Source: JAFMJV01 sp034436555 (GTDB lineage Bacteria; Chloroflexota; Limnocylindria; Limnocylindrales; CSP1-4). Taken from it: a stretch of 64,000 nt of DNA. The stretch is from NCBI GenBank assembly GCA_034436555.1, contig DAOTUU010000014.1:1-64000 (forward strand), read 5' to 3'. Shown one piece after another: positions 61,061 to 64,000 of this stretch. Position 1 is the first letter of the stretch; every line of letters begins with the position of its first letter. The position numbers and the translations under genes were made by a program. The notes beneath the pieces were generated by a model, which saw only the letters and a program-made list of their open reading frames with translations, made no database searches and had not been told where the DNA came from.

Positions 61061-61353
61061 GGTCGACATGTCGACCGAGTGCCCGCGCCGGGCTCCCCCG
61101 GACGCCTCACGACCCCGCGCGACCCCGCGCCGCGGTCGGCATGTCGACCGAGTGCCGCGCCGGGGCCACCCGTCGACCCGCCCACCGCCCCGCGCGACCC
61201 CGCGCGGCGGTCGACATGTCGACCAAGTGCCCGCAGCGCCCCCCGCCCACCGCCCCGCGCGACCCCGTGCGGCGGTCGACATGTCGACCAAGTGCCGCAG
61301 CGCCCCCCACCCACCGCCCCGCGCGACCCCGCGCCGCGGTCGACATGTCGACC
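61061..61353. repeat. Array of five 16-bp palindromes
   Basis: GGTCGACATGTCGACC, a perfect 16-bp palindrome, occurs at 61061-61076, 61209-61224, 61274-61289 and 61338-61353, and with one change (GGTCGGCATGTCGACC) at 61134-61149. Spacings are 73, 75, 65 and 64 bp. Each of the first four is followed by RAGTGCC, and several by CACCGCCCCGCGCGACCCCG, so longer units of about 65 bp are repeated. The 787-bp gap from 60729 to 61515 has no convincing gene. The array could be an operator cluster, a nucleoid- or partition-like site, or hairpin-rich RNA. Confidence 0.85.
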
Positions 61354-61418
61354 AACGACCCCCCCAACGCGCCGCCGCCCGCCGGAGTCAGGTGGAGGGA
61401 GGATGATGAACCGCGCTT

Positions 61419-61432
61419 GACAATCGTTTGTC
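61419..61432 (+). promoter_or_regulatory. LacI-type operator candidate before the sugar transporter
   Basis: GACAATCGTTTGTC is a near-perfect 14-bp palindrome with central CG, the style of LacI/GalR operators. It overlaps a TTGACA (61417-61422) that would serve as a -35 box for the substrate-binding protein at 61516. No good -10 follows at the usual distance. AAGGAGG near 61499-61505 is the ribosome-binding site. Confidence 0.5.
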
Positions 61433-61515
61433 CCATGCGTCACGCTGCACCGGCGATCGGGGCGGCCCGGATGGTCGCGGTCGTCGGTCGCGGCCCGGAA
61501 GGAGGGGCACGGACA

Positions 61516-62808
61516 ATGCGGATGCGAAGCGGCGGTGCGGTGCGACGATGCGCCGCGCCGGTGGTCGGTGCGGTGCTGGCGGCCTCGCTGGTGGCGGTGC
61601 CGGGGGTCATGGCGCAGGAGCCCATCGAGCTGGAGATGTGGTCCTGGAACAACGAGGGGGCGTATCCCTCGGTGCACGAGGACGCCATCAAGCGATTCGA
61701 GGCCGCGAACCCGGGTGTGACCGTCAAGCGCGGCCAGTCCAACTGCGGCGACGCGTGCGGCGTCACCTACTTCGGCTACACCGACTACCTCACCAAGTTC
61801 AAGGCGGCGACCGCGGCGGACGAGCCACCCTGCATCGCCCAGATCCCATGGGCGGGGGAGTTCCGAGACTACGTCAACAGTGGGGAGCTCATCCCGCTGA
61901 CCGAGGCCATCGGCACCGGGTTCCCGGCCTTCTTCGCGCCCATCGTGGACGCGGTCAGCATCAACGGCGATGTGTGGGCGGTGCCGCTGGACGTGAACAC
62001 GCTCCAGATCGCCTACAATAAGACGAAGTTCGATGAGCTGGGCCTGGGCGTGCCCCAGACGCAGTCCGAGCTCCAGGCGGCGGTGGACGCCCTGGGCGAG
62101 CAGGGCCTGTTCGGCATCGCCATGGGCACCAAGGACAAGTGGTCCGCGGGCGACCTGTTCTTCGCGCAGGTGGCGTACACCGACGGCACCAATAGCAAGC
62201 TCGCCCAGGCCGACGCGGGCGAGGTCGGCTGGGACGACCCGGCCTTCCTGGCGGCCGCGGACAACGTCGCGGCGATGGTCGGGAGCGGCATCTTCGCGCC
62301 GGGCGCCAACTCCATGGACGCGTTCATCGGCAACCTCGACCTGTTCGCGAGCGGCCAGGCCGCGATGATGTACCCGGTGGGCAACTTCGTGACCGCGGGC
62401 GTCGCGGCGAAGGTGGGCGATGCCTTCGAGTGGAGCCTGTTCCCCTTCCCGCGCCCGGACGACAGCACCCTCGACAACCGCGCCACGGGCGGCATCGCGG
62501 AGATGTTCGTGGTGACCAAGGACTGCGCGCACCAGGAGCAGGCCATCGAGTTCCTGCGCTACCTGGTCAACGACGAGGGCGGTGCGGCGCTCGTCGCCAA
62601 CGACTTCATCCCGTCCTGGGACTTCCCCATCCCATCCGACAAGAGCGAGCTGTACTCGAACATGGTGGCCGCGCAGGCCACCGCGAACAGCCGGGTGATC
62701 TACACCACCCAGGTCTACGCGGAGCTGCTCAACGCGATGCAGGGCGTCATGGACGGCGCTCCGGGCAGCACCGTCACAGAGGCCATGGTCGCGGCCGCCG
62801 CGCGGTAG
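61516..62808 (+). CDS. Sugar ABC transporter substrate-binding protein
   Basis: This 430-residue secreted family-1 solute-binding protein has a signal peptide (VVGAVLAASLVAVPGVMAQ) and an extracellular lobe pair with IELEMWSWNNEGAYPSVHEDAIKRFEAANPGVTV, FSGEFRDYV-like GEFRDYVNSGELIPLTEAI and DVWAVPLDVNTLQIAYNKTKFDELGL. It has two close Cys (NCGDACG) that may form a disulfide. It captures a sugar or sugar alcohol for the two permeases downstream. ATG 61516 is used with AGGAGG upstream; ATG 61522 is equally possible. The ATPase is outside the window or is a shared MsmK-like protein. Confidence 0.88.
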   Translation: MRMRSGGAVRRCAAPVVGAVLAASLVAVPGVMAQEPIELEMWSWNNEGAYPSVHEDAIKRFEAANPGVTVKRGQSNCGDACGVTYFGYTDYLTKFKAATAADEPPCIAQIPWAGEFRDYVNSGELIPLTEAIGTGFPAFFAPIVDAVSINGDVWAVPLDVNTLQIAYNKTKFDELGLGVPQTQSELQAAVDALGEQGLFGIAMGTKDKWSAGDLFFAQVAYTDGTNSKLAQADAGEVGWDDPAFLAAADNVAAMVGSGIFAPGANSMDAFIGNLDLFASGQAAMMYPVGNFVTAGVAAKVGDAFEWSLFPFPRPDDSTLDNRATGGIAEMFVVTKDCAHQEQAIEFLRYLVNDEGGAALVANDFIPSWDFPIPSDKSELYSNMVAAQATANSRVIYTTQVYAELLNAMQGVMDGAPGSTVTEAMVAAAAR

Positions 62809-62839
62809 CCGGCCTGCACCTCACACCTCGGACGCCGGG

Positions 62840-63763
62840 ATGACCGCCGCCCCGCGGTCGCCCGCCCGTCCGCTGCCCGCGAGCCCCCGTCGGTCGGTCG
62901 CCCCCGGCTGGCTGGGGCTCGCGTTCGTCCTCCCCAGCGTCGCGGTCTTCGGCCTGTTCCTGGTGCTCCCGGTGCTCGCGGTGGCGGGCATCTCCGTGCT
63001 GGAGTGGGCCGGATTCCGCATCGGCGACTGGTCGTTCGTGGGGCTCGACAACTTCCGACAGGCGTGGGCGGACCCGGTGTTCTGGCGGTCCCTCACGAAC
63101 ACGCTCCTGTTCACGGTGGTGACCGCGATCCTGCTCAACATCACCGGCTTCGCGTATGCGCTGCTCATCGCATCGCGGGTCCGCGGCAGCAGCCTCGCCA
63201 AGTCGGCGCTGTTCCTGCCGGTGCTGCTGTCGCCGGTCATCGTGGCGCTGATGTGGACGCGCATCCTGGACGCGTTCGGGGCGGTCAACCAGCTGCTCGC
63301 GATCGTCGCGCCGAAGGCCAAGCCCACGCTGTTCCTGGGCGACCCGGACCTGGCGCTCGCCTCGGTCATCGTGGCCACCGTGTGGCAGTTCACGGGCTAC
63401 AACATGCTGCTCTACTACGCCGGTCTCCAGCACCTGCCCCGGGAGCAGCTGGAGGCGGCGTCGATCGACGGGGCCGGCAAGCGGGCGACGCTCATGAGCG
63501 TGGTGGTGCCCAGCCTCTACCCCGTGATCGGGACTGCGCTGCTGCTGAACGTGATCGGCGGCCTGCGCGTGTTCGACCTGGTGTACGTCATGACCCGCGG
63601 CGGCCCCAACCGGAGCACGGAGGTGCTCGCCACCTACATGTATGAGCAGGCGTTCAAGTTCAGCGACATGGGCTATGCCTCCGCGATCGCGCTGGTCATC
63701 GTGGTCCTCTCGATCGCCGCCGCCCTGCTGCGCATCCGCTGGGGCGGCGCGGGCGATGACTGA
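62840..63763 (+). CDS. Sugar ABC transporter permease (UgpA/MalF-like)
   Basis: This 307-residue inner-membrane permease has six helices. The EAA loop that contacts the ATPase is REQLEAASIDGAGKRATLMSVVVPSLYPVIGTALLLNVIGG. The N-terminus has a Pro/Ser/Arg-rich cytosolic tail. The pattern FVLPSVAVFGLFLVLPVLAVAGISVLEW is typical of the UgpA/MalF-type permeases in sugar and sn-glycerol-phosphate systems. ATG 62840 lies 31 bp after the binding protein stop. The substrate cannot be named from the sequence. Confidence 0.9.
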   Translation: MTAAPRSPARPLPASPRRSVAPGWLGLAFVLPSVAVFGLFLVLPVLAVAGISVLEWAGFRIGDWSFVGLDNFRQAWADPVFWRSLTNTLLFTVVTAILLNITGFAYALLIASRVRGSSLAKSALFLPVLLSPVIVALMWTRILDAFGAVNQLLAIVAPKAKPTLFLGDPDLALASVIVATVWQFTGYNMLLYYAGLQHLPREQLEAASIDGAGKRATLMSVVVPSLYPVIGTALLLNVIGGLRVFDLVYVMTRGGPNRSTEVLATYMYEQAFKFSDMGYASAIALVIVVLSIAAALLRIRWGGAGDD

Positions 63764-63778
63764 GCGCCGCGTCCGCCC

Positions 63779-64000
63779 ATGATCGACCGCTACACCCACC
63801 CGCTGTGGCGGCTGGGGATCTCCGTCTTCCTGGTGGCGTCCGCGTTCGTCGCCCTCGCGCCCGTGCTCTGGATCGTGGGGCTGTCGCTGCGCACCGGACC
63901 GGACGTCTACTCGCGATCGGTGCTGCCCCGGGGGCTCCGGCCGGAGAACTACCTCGACGCCTGGGACCAGTTCCGGATGGCGCCGCTGTTCCTCAACAGC
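63779..64000 (+). CDS. Sugar ABC transporter permease 2 (cut by window edge)
   Basis: The second permease of the operon begins at ATG 63779, 15 bp after the first. The 74 visible residues (MIDRYTHPLWRLGISVFLVASAFVALAPVLWIVGLSL, then RPENYLDAW) show one membrane helix and the periplasmic start typical of UgpE/MalG-type permeases. The rest, including the EAA loop, lies beyond base 64000. Confidence 0.85.
   Translation, partial: MIDRYTHPLWRLGISVFLVASAFVALAPVLWIVGLSLRTGPDVYSRSVLPRGLRPENYLDAWDQFRMAPLFLNS

Noticed and set aside
61050..61380. CRISPR array (regularly spaced repeats)
   Set aside because: The spacer regions are themselves repeated and GC-rich, the repeat is a perfect palindrome, and there are no cas genes.

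Overview
The window is very GC-rich (roughly 70 percent or more by eye), densely coded on both strands, and full of 4-nt start/stop overlaps (ATGA/GTGA). The organism is probably an actinobacterium-like or Chloroflexota (Limnocylindria-like) bacterium. A stand-alone CofE, a three-gene F420 pathway, luciferase-like F420 enzymes, Pro/Ala/Ser-rich secreted sugar dehydrogenases and a split pyruvate dehydrogenase E2 make me favour Chloroflexota. Actinobacteria, which normally carry a fused FbiB, are less likely. This placement is inference from gene content. I saw no rRNA, tRNA, phage or CRISPR.

Layout. 1-1000: the edge of an insertion sequence, then a cobalamin riboswitch in front of an unrecognised gene. 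1.0-6.7 kb: metal homeostasis. It holds a DUF72-dps-Fur/PerR-like operon, a His-rich small protein and a zur-znuA-znuB-znuC operon with two TGAGA-N5-TCTCA operators. 6.7-14 kb: an EamA exporter, nicotinamidase, a glycosyltransferase, a pyruvyltransferase-like domain running in frame into citrate synthase, and a glycosyltransferase-sulfotransferase fusion. 14-22 kb: ABC exporter, membrane-bound spermidine-synthase-like protein, membrane glycosyltransferase-like protein, methyltransferase, thioredoxin reductase and a lipoprotein. 22-26 kb: F420 biosynthesis (cofE, cofC, cofD) with F420-type oxidoreductases on either side.

26-43 kb: three related secreted PQQ/sorbosone-dehydrogenase-like beta-propellers (one with a frameshift), nucleoside phosphorylase, inositol-phosphatase-like protein, polyphosphate glucokinase, pyruvate dehydrogenase E1 (aceE) with a 14-bp palindromic operator, an MFS carrier and a repeat element. 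42.2-49.6 kb: an AbiEii-type toxin pair, TetR with an MMPL exporter, a methyltransferase behind a leader ORF, dhaK-dhaL and a second copy of the repeat element. 49.6-60.7 kb: an alkylguanine-DNA methyltransferase with a C-terminal Ada-like zinc domain, an N-terminally extended proline racemase, PEP carboxylase, an acetyltransferase, a ceramidase-like/CoA-lyase/MaoC operon and the split E2. 60.7-64 kb: five 16-bp palindromes, LacI-type operator candidates and a sugar ABC transporter that runs off the edge.

Together the genes describe a heterotroph that imports sugars, phosphorylates glucose with polyphosphate, feeds pyruvate dehydrogenase, citrate synthase and PEP carboxylase, and uses F420 redox chemistry. 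A recurring signal is a TANNNT hexamer 6-8 nt before the start codon, which suggests that many mRNAs are leaderless. The most unusual items are the palindrome array, the methyltransferase/Ada domain swap, the glycosyltransferase-sulfotransferase fusion, the in-frame TAG between the E2 domains, the dispersed repeat flanked by a duplicated gene end, and the riboswitch in front of an orphan gene.
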